The notes under the pieces: model-generated
Seen by the model: only the letters and a program-made list of their open reading frames with translations
Databases searched by the model: none
What the model was told of the DNA's origin: nothing
Assembly: GCA_030549495.1 (NCBI GenBank)
Contig: JAUIRK010000965.1
Span: 348,844-412,843, forward strand
DNA from: Nectonema munidae
Taxonomy: Eukaryota > Nematomorpha > Nectonematoida > Nectonematidae
Direction: 5' to 3'
Length of the DNA stretch: 64,000 nt
Translations under genes and position numbers: made by a program
Shown here: piece by piece, positions 12,701 through 23,170 of the stretch
Numbering within the stretch: the first letter of the stretch is position 1
How the letters are laid out: each line of letters opens with the position of its first letter

Positions 12701-15700
12701 ATTTCAATAATAGCCTCACATAGTTTTTATTTTATCAATATTCCTATTCCTTCACTCTCAAACCAAAATTTGTATCTCCTTCATTTTGTTCCAATAAACG
12801 TTACAGACTTAACTTTCCTTTGCGGTTCTTGAATTGTGCAATCAACATTTCGTTTCCTCAATTCTTCTTCTACGACTACCAACCATCGCCCCAACATTCA
12901 AACCTCATTTCCTTCATCTTATTTTTTCTATTTTTTTTTTTGACGTAGGCAGGTGCAGCCCATAACAACTTTCGGGCTGGCTGCTTCCCATATTTAGTTT
13001 GTGTTGTCACAAACGATACATATTTAATATGACATCTATATAAAACTATATGGCGCCAAAACTCATTTTTAACTTCTGAGGATCTGAATTTTTAAGGCTA
13101 ATCGCAGCTCTCATTTTCAATGAAAGCTAATATATTTAAAGCAGAGAACTTTAATTTCTTGGTAGATTGGTAAGTAAAAATAACTGCTCCTCAAGGGTTA
13201 ACCGCTTAAGTGTTTGCCCGATTGAAGATTACGGGTGAGAACAACTAAATTATAATCAATTTTTGATAACACGTCGCCAAAACCTCGTGAATTCTAGCTG
13301 TTATATTCAATAGCTCATAAATCGGTATTAAATGTATTTTTATAAATAATTTTATCATTCATTGTTTAGGATGCCTTGATCTTTTTGGCTGCTGGAGCTG
13401 CTTATTTTGAATTTAACTCCTTTTTCCAGGATTATCTACTTTCTGTGAAAGAAGTTACATCTGTCAGTTGGACGCATTCTGGATTAGCAAATGACCAGAA
13501 TATAACGCTATTGTTGAACAAAGAAGGCGCTTTTTATATTGATTTTGCCATATCTATCGCAAATGTATTTTTCAACGACAAACGCTTCGACGAATACATT
13601 CACGTATTCGAGTAATCCTTATTTTGTTCACATTTTTTAAAAAGTTGTTGTCAAATATTTAAGGACTCTAGACAATCGGGTATCAACTTTGGAGACAAAG
13701 CTGTGCTTGGCTAAGGCGTATCACCTGACCAATCAGTATGAAGTAGCCATAAAGTCTTATCAGCAAATCATAAAGACTAGTGAGAGCGATTGTTGGCATG
13801 GCAAATTGGCACATAGAATCGCAATGTGTTTCATCCAAACAGGCCAACTAAGAAAATCCCAGGGCTACCTTGAATTGGCCATCAAGAAAGGAAGATTTGA
13901 TGCCAAGTAAACTCGTACAATTCTTACTTTGCATCTCTATACCCGAATAAACAGCAATAGATCCTTGTAAGGTATCAGTAGAGTATATAGAAAGTGTACG
14001 AACGTAGAATAAACCTTTCCTGTTCATACTCTTAGTATAATGAAGAAAGTAGTTTTAAGATTATCCAAATATATATCTTCAAAATATAACAGTGCCAATT
14101 TTTTAACTTATATATCCTACTGTAAAATTGTTAAACCAGGTATTTAACTTTAATGTAATTCGTGAAATCACTTTTTCACTTCAAAATTTCATAATCTATA
14201 GTGATTTCATGTAATTCCTAGTCATTTCATGGAATAACTACAGTAATTAGATGAAATCCCTCCTAAGTGAAAAAGTGACTTCACAAATTTTCAGTGATTT
14301 CATTGAATCTCTTGTTTGACAGTTTTAGTGTAACATATATATATATCGATTTAAGTTTCTTCAATAGTGTATATTTGGACTGTATATATTGGAAGACATT
14401 TTTATGGCTAGAATGTCAAAAAGAAAAGGTGGATTCGGCTGAAAATTATATTGAAAAATCTCATTTTAAATAAATTATAATTTTTTGATGTGATATTTAC
14501 TTGTGATTAAGTAATTTTAATTTAAAAGTAATATTTTTTTCAGGGTTTATGTGCGCACATGCTCGTAGCCATGGAATAGCAAGAGAGAGCACCCACCATC
14601 TTCCCTAAATTTTTCAAATAAAAATGATTCTGATAGAATTGAGGAAATTTTTACATAAAATTAGAATTATTTTGTACTTAAGGATTGGTACAATAAATAA
14701 TTCCAATGTTTGTATATCTTGAGGCGTAGACACTCTGGAACGATATACGATAGAGCGACAGATATGTTTAGCGATGATCGCTTGACCAATAAATCAATCT
14801 CAAATATTTACAAAAATGATGAAGATATTTTATCTTACTAAAAAAGCGCTCAAATATATAATGCTTTATAATGTATCGTTTGAAAAAAATTTCGCGCAGT
14901 TGTTTATCGCTCATGCGTATGAGTGGCATGTCATGAATATTTAGATCTATTTCAGAATAATTATTATCCTTAAAAAAGGCAAAAATTATTACCTATATTC
15001 GATAAACCTTGTTCAAGAGAATGGCTTTAGATTGTGCCAAAATATTATTTAGGATGAGACCAACAGATGTCATTGCTAAGGTATAAGCCAAAATATTTTA
15101 AACAAGCAAGTTATGTTCAATGGATAGATCGATTGATGAAGCTACTGAGAATATAAATCTTCATCAACTCTAGCACTTTCACTCAATACTTAACAAAGTT
15201 GAGCATTTTGACGATTGTTGAGTTTTTCTACACAGTTTCTCTAAAAAAGCACCTACCGTATTCTTTACCCTATAATTCTTATGTACTTTCCATTACTGCT
15301 TTGAAAAGTCCTCTCAAAATACAAAGTTCAATCAGTGCTTTATTTCGATGATGTCAACTTGACGCCAATTTGAAACAATGTTCTCCGCCTTTCTTATTAG
15401 TTTTGAAAATTAATATTTTAATAATTTTTATAACAAAAATAACCAAAAAAACAGGCACCTTAAAAATTCTTGAAAAAGCATAAGCCCTATGCCCTCATTC
15501 TTTCTAATTTCTTTTCAAATACCAAAATTCTATGGACTTGCTAATCATTGTTTCGTTGCAAGATAAATTCTATTCATTTTCAGATTCTGAAGGGAAAGAA
15601 CTTTGGTTTGTTGTAGAAAACTAATGAGCTTGTATTTTGATTTATTTTTGCAATATTTTTAATTTTTTTCCTCAAAAATCGAGAAAATAATGCTAAGAGT

Positions 15701-18700
15701 AAGCTAGAATTTTTCAGCCCCCAATTACTCTAAAAGTGGAATAAAGTTTTTTTCATATTTAAATAAGTAGTTGTAAAATCTACTAAATTAATATAATAAC
15801 GAGTAATGCTTCTTAATAGAATTATCAAGTTTCAAAACTACTGATATTTTTTGTTTTTTTTTTTTAAAAATACATTTCATTCCACACGGAGCGGTCTAAA
15901 AGACCCCACAGATCTTTACATTTTAGGGAGATGTTAAGGGAAATTGGTGTAACATGAAACATAGCACTATGTGCTATTGCCTTATGGAAAGTCAGAATAA
16001 TATTCTTTATAGTTTAGTGAATATATATTACTCATATGAAAGTTTGATTATCGTTTTTTTTAACAAAAGTGTATTTTTATTCAACTTTATTTTTGAGTGC
16101 AGGTAAGCGTTATTCCGTTGAGCGTAGCGCAACTCAAATTAAATTTTGGAGCAGAGTGCAGTTTATTTTGATTTTGGAGTGTTATGTCGTTGCATACGCA
16201 AATTTTGCCCTGCTTAGACCTCTAATAAATACAGTGAAAGCTCTCTATGTTGAACATTTTAGGTACTCAGTTCAAGTGGTCATTTTATACAAAGGTGTTA
16301 GGAAAGTTGCTTACCAGAATTAAGAAAGGCTTTTAAAGCGTATTCACTCTTTTTACATGTTCACTTGCCAGAGGTTTTAGTCTGTATATATAATTTCTTT
16401 TGGAGAATGTTTTTGAATTCACTTTTAAAGCTTTGATTATTTATTAGTATGACAGCGCTGTACCAAAAAATAACGATTTTCTGCTAAAGATATATAAAAT
16501 TCAATTGAAAAAGAAAGGAGTCGTTTAGTCTTCAATAAAAACTTCTAGAGGAGGGATTTTACAAAACTTCGTAAAACTTGTTTCTTGCGAATCCTAAAAA
16601 CGCTTTGCATCGTACATATAATGTTTATTTTTACAAATGGAATAAAATTAAAATGTGCATCGCATATGCAGGCTGGATCTAATAGAAGTTTTGGTTCATC
16701 TTGATTCAATGAAGAAAGCCGACAAGTTACTACAGCAATACACGAAAGAGGTCGAATCCTTTGAGGAGAGTGATTTCCATCGCTCCAAACTCGCTTTCCT
16801 TCGAGCACTGTTGATGAAAGAAGACAAGGATGTTCCCGTTTTCAAACATTTGAAACTTCTGCAGACCAGTTCCTCCTACTTACTTCAATATTTGTCATTA
16901 TTTGGAGGTGAAAGAACTCCTGCTGTTTCAGTAGAAAGCGGTACTCACTATTTGTGCTGTGTTCTCTCCTATGTGTCTGTCTTCTTTTCTTTCCAAACAT
17001 CTTCCTTCTGTTATCCTTTTACTTTCTCATATTTATATTAAAGGAATCCATATGATTGTCTAAATCTATATTTCTTCTTGAGATTATTTTTTGGTTCCTG
17101 CTTAAATCATTCATAATAATTTAACCAAAACAAGTGCATGCAATATTCGTCGGTACAGGATATTTCGTACCTAAGGCATTTTGTACACGGTTTTTTCCAA
17201 TTTTTGCGTACAAAATTGTCTATTTAGGTACAGAATTAGTTACAAAATATCTTGAACTCAATATGTGTATGTTTTTTCGAATAGTAATGAATAAACTTTC
17301 ATAAACTAATTTTTATTATAATTCAATTTATTTTTTGCTTATGATTAATAAATTTTTATTATTAATAATTCATAATTGATATAGTAGGATATTAAATTTA
17401 CAATAGACAAAGTAAGAACTTTGTATTTACAGTCAAACTCGTATGAACCCGATGTCTACTTAAAACAGATTTTTTATAGTCAGTTGAAGAATGCACAAGA
17501 ATAATCTTCAAAAAGCAGATCCTCTCTATTCAAGATTTTGGATTACCGTAAACACTCGTGTTTGATTCGATAAAGTGGATATTCCGTATCTCAATTATAA
17601 ACCACAGGATAATCCGTGCCCTAGCTTCAAAAAAATGTGAGCTTCAAAAATTAACTAAAAATGAAGAATTTTTTACGATTTAAATTTTCTAATGCTTTGT
17701 TTTTCCCTATGATATCAATTTTTCATATTTTCCATTCATATTCACTAGATGACTTATCATTTCTTCTTTGCTTACTTTTCCCATATTCATCCATTTTTGT
17801 TTGTTCTCTTTTCTCTCCATTAATATCCCTATTTTTCTGTATCACCAAAAGCTTAAATCTACGCAATTTGTGATATTGTTGATCGACTAAAATTGAGTAA
17901 AAAAATATTCAATTTGAAACGAACTTAAACTGGAATCTTTTTTTTTAAATAAATATTTATTTTAGTTCAAATAAACTCTTTTTTCGTTTTTAATTATAAA
18001 TCCTTGATTAATGGGTTTTTCGTTCTTTTTCTTCACTTGCAATAAATGAAAATTAATTTTTAAAAATAGAAATTAGAGAAATGTATATTGGATAATTGTG
18101 GTAAGAAAATTAATATTATAGCAGTTTCGAAGAAAATATAAAGTCTTCTTGTTTGCATAATTTTGTTTTATTTACTCCATTTGAAAAGTTATGCTATAAT
18201 TTTTATAAGTTTTAATGTTTCTAAAATTGTTTTATGGAAATGTTCAATTCTAAGAAAGAAAGAAAAATTGTTTCGTTGTGATATGCGCTATTTATGTATT
18301 TCAACTGATATAAAGATTGTTATATTATATCTTTGTTGAATAGTGTATTATCTACTTTATAATACGGATGAGTTTAATTAACATTTTAAAGCTTTGTCAT
18401 TAGATTCATTACTCTATTTTTCTTATACCCACTTCGATTACAATTTTCCAAAATAATAATAATTATGGAATATTATTTCTTTTTCATATGTCGGTAAGAA
18501 TCTAATGTTTCATGGATAAACTTTTTTGAACATTATTCGAGACAAATCATCTTTAATGGATGTCGTTCTTATCGCTTACCCTTCGTAAAGCTCTGACAAG
18601 GTATAAACAAGTTCTGCTCTGAAGCGATTCTCTAAGAAAAAAATAATATTCCTTGCCCTTATTTCGTAAAGGTTTTCTAATAGAGAATAGATGCTGATAG

Positions 18701-21700
18701 AAATATTTGTTTTAATTTTTTATTTAAAATCGTAAGTATCGTAAAGCAGTGATCGATTCGGAGCGGGAATGCATCCCCTCCCACCAGTCCAAGAAAATTC
18801 TAAGAAGAAACAAGATAAAGATAAAATTTAGGTTGCTCACTTTCCTTCTAAGCTTACTAAGAGTTCTTTTGCATTTTATTAGAGTGTGAATATTTTATTA
18901 GATTCGACAGGGGTAAGTAAGACACCTATATTATACTGTCATGAAATTGATATGTATATATATATATGTGTGAGTGAGACTCTTTACCAAAAATTTCTAG
19001 ATTCATCCTTGCCCATAGAATAGGACTTGTTGAATGTCGCATGGATAAGAATACTAGTCTTAGATAATTATTTAATAGGCCGAACTCTCAAATTCCAGGC
19101 GCCTATAATTTATTCAAATGATAAAAGCATTGACAATAAAAAAATAAACAAATCTTAAAATGAGACAGGTTTTGAATATTAAATTTTTCGTGGGTTACAA
19201 CCTGAAGAATTGTGGTCAAAAAATGCAGTGTTTTTAAATATTGTTATCGAGTGCCCACATTTAGAGACACGCACAAAAATACACACTCATTGACATAGAT
19301 ACAGGTTTGGGTAAAATAGAGGCGTATATGATAAGTTGGTATTATGGACCCTTATTAGTATTAACCAAGAATCCCTAAGCTGGCCCTGGTTGAAGATAGA
19401 TAGAATTGCAACCCGACATTAGGCATGTATAGATTTGTGAGAGATGCCTTAAATTTGGTACTGCTTTCCATACACAGAAACCCTTTAATTCTTTAGAGTA
19501 CGAAATCTTTTTTGTCTCCAAAATTACTAACTATTATCCTATGCAACTCGTAGATAAACTCCTGGTCATTATTCCTCGAATTCTCCAAAATATAAGACTA
19601 CTCTAGTTTAAACGGATTTGCATGCTTATTTCTTACACAATCTAAGAATATGATTATATTGGCAAACAAATGTAAATTTTAGTACCTATAAACAGATTTC
19701 CTGTAAATTTTACAATCCATAGTGCTAACTGTTAATCACATTATGTTTATTCAAATTTAAATGGCTATTGAATTTACACACATGTTTTCGGTTTTTAGAA
19801 GCTATCAAGGATTTTGCATGTAAGCTTGTACAAACGTTATTCCAAGTTGAATACAGTGATACAAAAGAAAGAATCAAAGTTGGTCTAGAGATATCAGAAA
19901 AGTTGATTCATGCAATACCTGAATCCATTCCAATGATCAAATCCCACATCAAATTTCTTCTTTTGACGGAAAACTTTGAAGATGCTCTAGAATTTATCAA
20001 CGAAAAAGAAGCTTCTCTAAAAAGCGTAAAGGATTGTGATCATTTATATTTGTATTTGATAGAAGCAAAATGTCAATGCTTTTTTGCTCTGCGCAAGTAC
20101 GGAGAGGCTATTCAAATGAACGGAGCAAATTCGGGAAAAGTCAACACTGATCTTCTTTCTTTTCAAATTTTGTCCTGGTGGTGTAATGGTTTCACCATGT
20201 CGTTGTTCCCATTTCGCAAGTTCTTCTCTCATAGCAAGAACCCTGAAAATGAATGCTTCCGATTCATGAAGTACAGCTTTACTTTTTGTCAAGGCCTCTT
20301 TAACTGGCTAAAAGGATCTCCCGAAGAATCGATTCGTGTACTTAATTTTAAGAACAGCCTGGATTTCAAAGAATCCCTCTTACTCCTCTGTATTTACTTG
20401 TTTCCTTTTCCTCGTCATTTCTTAACTTATGAAGACATTGGTTCAACGCACACAAATTTGGAAGGTGCTAGTGAAGTTCTTGATGAAATATGTCGTTTGT
20501 GGCCTTGTAAAAGTGCTCATGTTTTGACCTCTCTATTGAAACAACTCAAATCTAACATTGGGTGGGATAAAAGTGAAACTGTTTCACGTTCTCTGCCTCT
20601 TGTATCGTTTAATTCGTCATCTTGGTATTTCAAGCAGTACATTGAAGAGTATTCACTCTTTAAAGAAATGGCATTTGACTTCAATGAGAATAAGCAGGAA
20701 TCGATCAACTACGCTCGCAATATTTTTCAATTGATTGCATTAAATGGTATCAATAGTTTCAGAGCATTTGCTTTAATGAATGATGAATCAAATGATGCTT
20801 ACGCAAGCACTGTTTTAATCAAGCAAAACATTCAACGCAATAAATCAGACGTCTTATCTTACAAGCTTCTCTCAGTCGTTGAAAACAAGAATGGCGATAG
20901 TGATGATTCGAATAAAGAAATTCGATACTTAAAGTTGGCTTGGAAGTATTCTTATGGCACAGATAAAGAACTAGGTAGAATGTTTTCTTCTTTTAAAAGC
21001 TAAAATGTTGTATCTAATGGGCCTAGATAGTGGGTTAGTCTCTTGCTTAAATATTTTAGTTTCAATAAGTACGCAAATAGTTTGATATAAGTTATTTAAT
21101 AAAATATTTATATAGTTCACTTTTAATTGGTGTTTAAGTAATTTTTATAGATCACATACCTGTCTTTAACCGTTTACTTTTGCATAATATATATCCAAAT
21201 TGAATAGCGAAACTTTAATATATTACATAAGTAGATAAGTAGTATTTTTGTTAACATTTTCAATGAAATACGAATTTATTATGTGTACCGTGAAAAAGAA
21301 CTAAATTATTTAAAACAAACGATCAATTTCAAGTGGTTTGATGACACATCTTAGTTGTACACAAGTAGTGTCTCTATATCTCTCACTTTAATGCTCCAGG
21401 ATCTTGGGTTTGGATCCAGCCTCATTCTTCTACACAAGTGGGGTTGATAATTTAATTCTTATTTATGAGATTTCTATATAATGAATAGTATGTTATAGCA
21501 ATTATATATATAACTTTTTATTCTAGGTAACTATCTTGCTAAAAAACTTGTTCAAAGGAATATGATTCTTGAAGCTGTTGACGTGTACGAATCGGTATGC
21601 CTTAATTATTACATCTTTTACCTCTATATGGCCTATTTTCTACCATATCATTTGTTTATAGAAACAGTGATACACATTGAGAATATGTAAACCAATCTTT

Positions 21701-23126
21701 TTCTCCATAAGGCATAGTTTTCAATTTGCAGATTTGTCATAAAAAAAATTTTATCATTAAGTTCCAAGGGACTTCAATCCTTAAAATCCTATCAGTTTGT
21801 TTCCAACCAGTTCTTTGAACAACTAAACTTGCATAAATTTCTACTTCTAAATTTATAGAACTTCCATTTTTGCAACTTTTTTTTGACATCTAAGTCTATT
21901 TCAATTCTACCGCCAAACAAAAAATTCTACAATCGGAACGTTCCTTAGATCTTATATATCTTGATAAATTTTTGGAGCGATTTTTTCAAATGAGGAGTCA
22001 AGTAATTCGGACTTCGTAGGTTCAGATTCCGTGTCTTCTTAAAAAGGTTTCTCGAGGGTTTACTAGTAGATTTGGGAAACAGATCATAAATTGCAAAGAT
22101 CAAAAATTAGGATTGTTGATTCTATGATCCTGGAACTATTTTAATTAGCTCATTACTCCCACTACATGTTTTCTTGACTTCTATGACATTATCGATTTTT
22201 AACCAGAATTTAAAAAAAGTGAACTTCTGCCACTCCTTTGTCTTCCGACATCAGCATATAAAAGTTCTAGTGTGCAAATTTTGGTTTGTGTGTGCATTGA
22301 TATTGGTCGATAGTTTTTGGTTATCTCTTGCCCTCACTTATTTTATTCTTAAAATAGCTTTCCTATTCTTCTTTCTTTTCTTCATCAAATCTAAAAAGCA
22401 CTGTTGAGAGAAATGCCATTACAACAAGGATTAGCCTCCACTCTCTTTGAAATACGAATCAAATCTCTTTGTCAATTCACTTTTTAATCGCAATGGATTG
22501 ACCCATATTCTTTTCGAAACTTCTTATTCGTCTGTCACTACTTATCGACGATTAGATAATTATTTAAGACGGGTAAATATACATCATCTACCTAAATGAT
22601 ATTTATGTACTTATTCAAATTAATTCGTCTATTTTTTTAGTTAATTAATAAGTTATAAAGACTAAAAGGTATTTTGTGAATCATGTTACAGAATTGAGTC
22701 ACAAGTTTTACCTAAAGAAGGATTCTGTCTCTAATTTATACGGGTGAAAAATGTATACCTTTTAATTGAGTGAGAGATTTTAGTTCGTTCACTCCATCTA
22801 TCATACTTTTGCCACCTTTTCTCATGGCTTCAACGCGAACTAACTAAGAATTTAAATACTCTATCAAACCAACGTTCACCTTTTCGACTTTGTAGGGGTG
22901 AGAAATGGACAGGGAAATGCATTCAAACCAAATCCTCAATCATCTATTTTACTTCTTTTATTCATATTCCCTAATGAAAGTGCCATTGAAATGCATTTTG
23001 TATAAATATTGCTGATTCTATTTTCAGATTAAGGACTCTTCTCTTGAAGATCATCCTCATTCCTCATTGGTTGAAGACACAGTCATACCATGTCTAATCG
23101 AACTCAGAAATTTAAAATTTCTCTGA
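3770..23126 (+). CDS. TTC21B: Intraflagellar transport protein IFT139 (TTC21 family), 3' part, 9 exons
   Basis: Exons placed: 3770-4056, 8722-8931, 8978-9075, 13370-13611, 13664-13906, 16672-16940, 19799-20974, 21527-21594, 23028-23126 (TGA at 23124). Phases agree at every junction except between 4056 and 8722, where an exon of length 1 mod 3 is still missing; a small exon may also be missing between 9075 and 13370. About 896 residues are covered. IFT139 is an all-TPR subunit of the IFT-A complex, needed for retrograde ciliary transport. Support from recall of the vertebrate protein: the first exon matches the region with LIYLHAVLAMKKNKR (here FLIHAYQVHASKKKS), NQYEVAIKSYQQIIKTSESD matches a TPR helix pair, FCQGLFNWLKGSPEESIRVL matches [20 protein letters not shown], and the C-terminal LKLAWKYSYGTDKELGNYLA matches the AWKYSNRTNP..G end block. 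The N-terminal third lies left of the window. It is divergent, so TTC21A versus TTC21B cannot be told; another TPR protein is a weaker alternative. Confidence 0.72.
4815..5095 (-). mobile_element. RTE-like LINE, 3' end fragment
   Basis: On the minus strand the segment reads ERIDELGINQDEVQDRKKWR and then an arginine/aspartate-rich tail, the pattern found at the C-terminus of RTE-type reverse transcriptase ORFs (GI..D..DR..WR). An A-rich stretch follows at 4806-4820 on the minus strand. A short similar end (GGCATTAAATATTC) occurs at 5211. Only the end is present, as expected from 5'-truncated insertion. Confidence 0.55.
5464..5530 (+). repeat. tRNA-derived SINE, 3' fragment
   Basis: Matches the 3' half of the family seen at 30569-30714: TAGTTCGACACAAG, then AATTGTGC, then ATCGATGGAAACACC and ACTTTTACC. 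The tRNA-like head is missing and there are many substitutions. Confidence 0.55.
6434..6694. mobile_element. hAT-like MITE, old
   Basis: Starts CAGCGTTATTCAAACCG and a GGGTCGTGAC block; the far end carries GGGTCGTGATGCAAACTG, the inverted counterpart of the start. The layout (CAG.G.TATTCAAAC.G...GACCC) is that of hAT elements related to ZBED-type transposons. Target duplication is not convincing. Lies in an IFT139 intron. Confidence 0.42.
7682..7792 (+). repeat. tRNA-derived SINE with internal deletion
   Basis: Has the tRNA-like head (GTTGGTTAGATGCCGGATTC, then a B-box-like GGTTCGATAC) and the tail (GCGGCGCAATTGTGC, TCGATGAAAACACCC). Compared with 30569-30714 it lacks the middle piece between two GTTCGAT words, so the deletion ends lie in a direct repeat. 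Confidence 0.72.
9145..11190 (+). mobile_element. ZBED/SCAND3-like hAT transposon, decayed
   Basis: A hAT-type terminus CAAGGGTTCCCAATCCC lies at 9145. From about 9950 the + strand reads a broken transposase: KAGRFSFQTDVSVDIVW (family FS.QLDES.D), VFVRYKEDNILKVFLFYNSL, AVCTDGAPSMM, MIHCLHRKNLASL (family HC..HR.ALA), CEKMGSHYKNLLFYSDIRCLS (family EMGS.H..LL.HTEVRWLS). Later parts at 10813-11010 still show FFHDIRN and W-containing C-terminal text. Several stops and frame changes. No right terminus found; its far end abuts the antisense LINE at 11196. It lies in an IFT139 intron. Confidence 0.78.
11196..12945 (-). mobile_element. RTE-like LINE (CFDP2-type), EN and RT pieces, broken
   Basis: Read on the minus strand from 12945 down: an endonuclease part with SCYAHKAGRSE (family AYAPQAG) and DADFHGHIGKDNDAYGGL (family GDFN.HVG) near 12460-12640, a linker with VWKEYYEKMMNHKNDWD near 11650, and reverse transcriptase text GRIPEDWRFSRLIAVYKRK and VELMKHGMKVDERI near 11300-11430, then VQFGLIP near 11250 (family QFGF.PG.ST). 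The frame shifts repeatedly. The RT catalytic box is absent: the element stops at about 11196 where the hAT copy ends, so its 3' half was lost or cut off, unlike ordinary 5' truncation. Confidence 0.78.
13073..13197. mobile_element. TTAA-flanked MITE (piggyBac-like), copy 1
   Basis: Flanked by TTAA at 13069-13072 and 13198-13201. Ends are CTTCTGAGGATC and, inverted, CCCTTGAGGAGC, sharing the T.TGAGGA core. 125 bp, AT-rich, no coding capacity. The same layout is seen at 37359-37478 and, more worn, 28348-28459. TTAA duplication points to piggyBac-type mobilisation. Confidence 0.6.
13612..13663 (+). other. 52-bp intron in the IFT139 gene
   Basis: Starts GTAATC and ends ATTTAAG. Removing it joins ...HVFE to ETLDNRVSTLE in frame (GA|G). 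The neighbouring intron 8932-8977 is only 46 bp. Both lie next to introns of several kb. Confidence 0.7.
14122..14330. mobile_element. Palindromic MITE with TA flanks
   Basis: TA at 14120-14121 and 14331-14332. Ends CTGTAAAATTGTTAAACCAG and, inverted, CACTAAAACTGTCAAACAAG match over about 20 bp. Deeper in, GTGAAATCACTTTTTCACTT on the left pairs with AAGTGAAAAAGTGACTTCAC on the right, so the whole 209 bp can fold back. A TA target and fold-back body suggest a mariner-related MITE. It lies in an IFT139 intron. Confidence 0.66.
14333..16671. other. IFT139 intron remainder
   Basis: No recognisable gene or repeat boundary. The frame at 16069-16323 is open for 84 codons but resembles no family I know, and the flanking exons already join in phase without it. 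Confidence 0.5.
16941..19798. other. IFT139 intron; small inverted repeat near 17159-17252
   Basis: AT-rich intron. At 17159-17252 GGATATTTCGTACCTAAG and GTACAAAATTGTCTATTTAG form the two arms of an imperfect hairpin (ATTTTGTAC / GTACAAAAT at its inside), possibly a tiny MITE. A (TA)n run lies near 18953-18966. The rest shows nothing recognisable. Confidence 0.45.
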
Positions 23127-23164
23127 AGATTTTACTCATTTTTTTCTTTATTTATCATAATCCA

Positions 23165-23170
23165 AATAAA
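23165..23170 (+). terminator. Polyadenylation signal of IFT139
   Basis: AATAAA, 39 bp downstream of the TGA at 23124-23126; the first such hexamer after the stop. Confidence 0.6.

Noticed and set aside
16069-16323. 84-codon frame in an IFT139 intron
   Set aside because: The flanking exons 13664-13906 and 16672-16940 already join in phase, and the peptide resembles no family.
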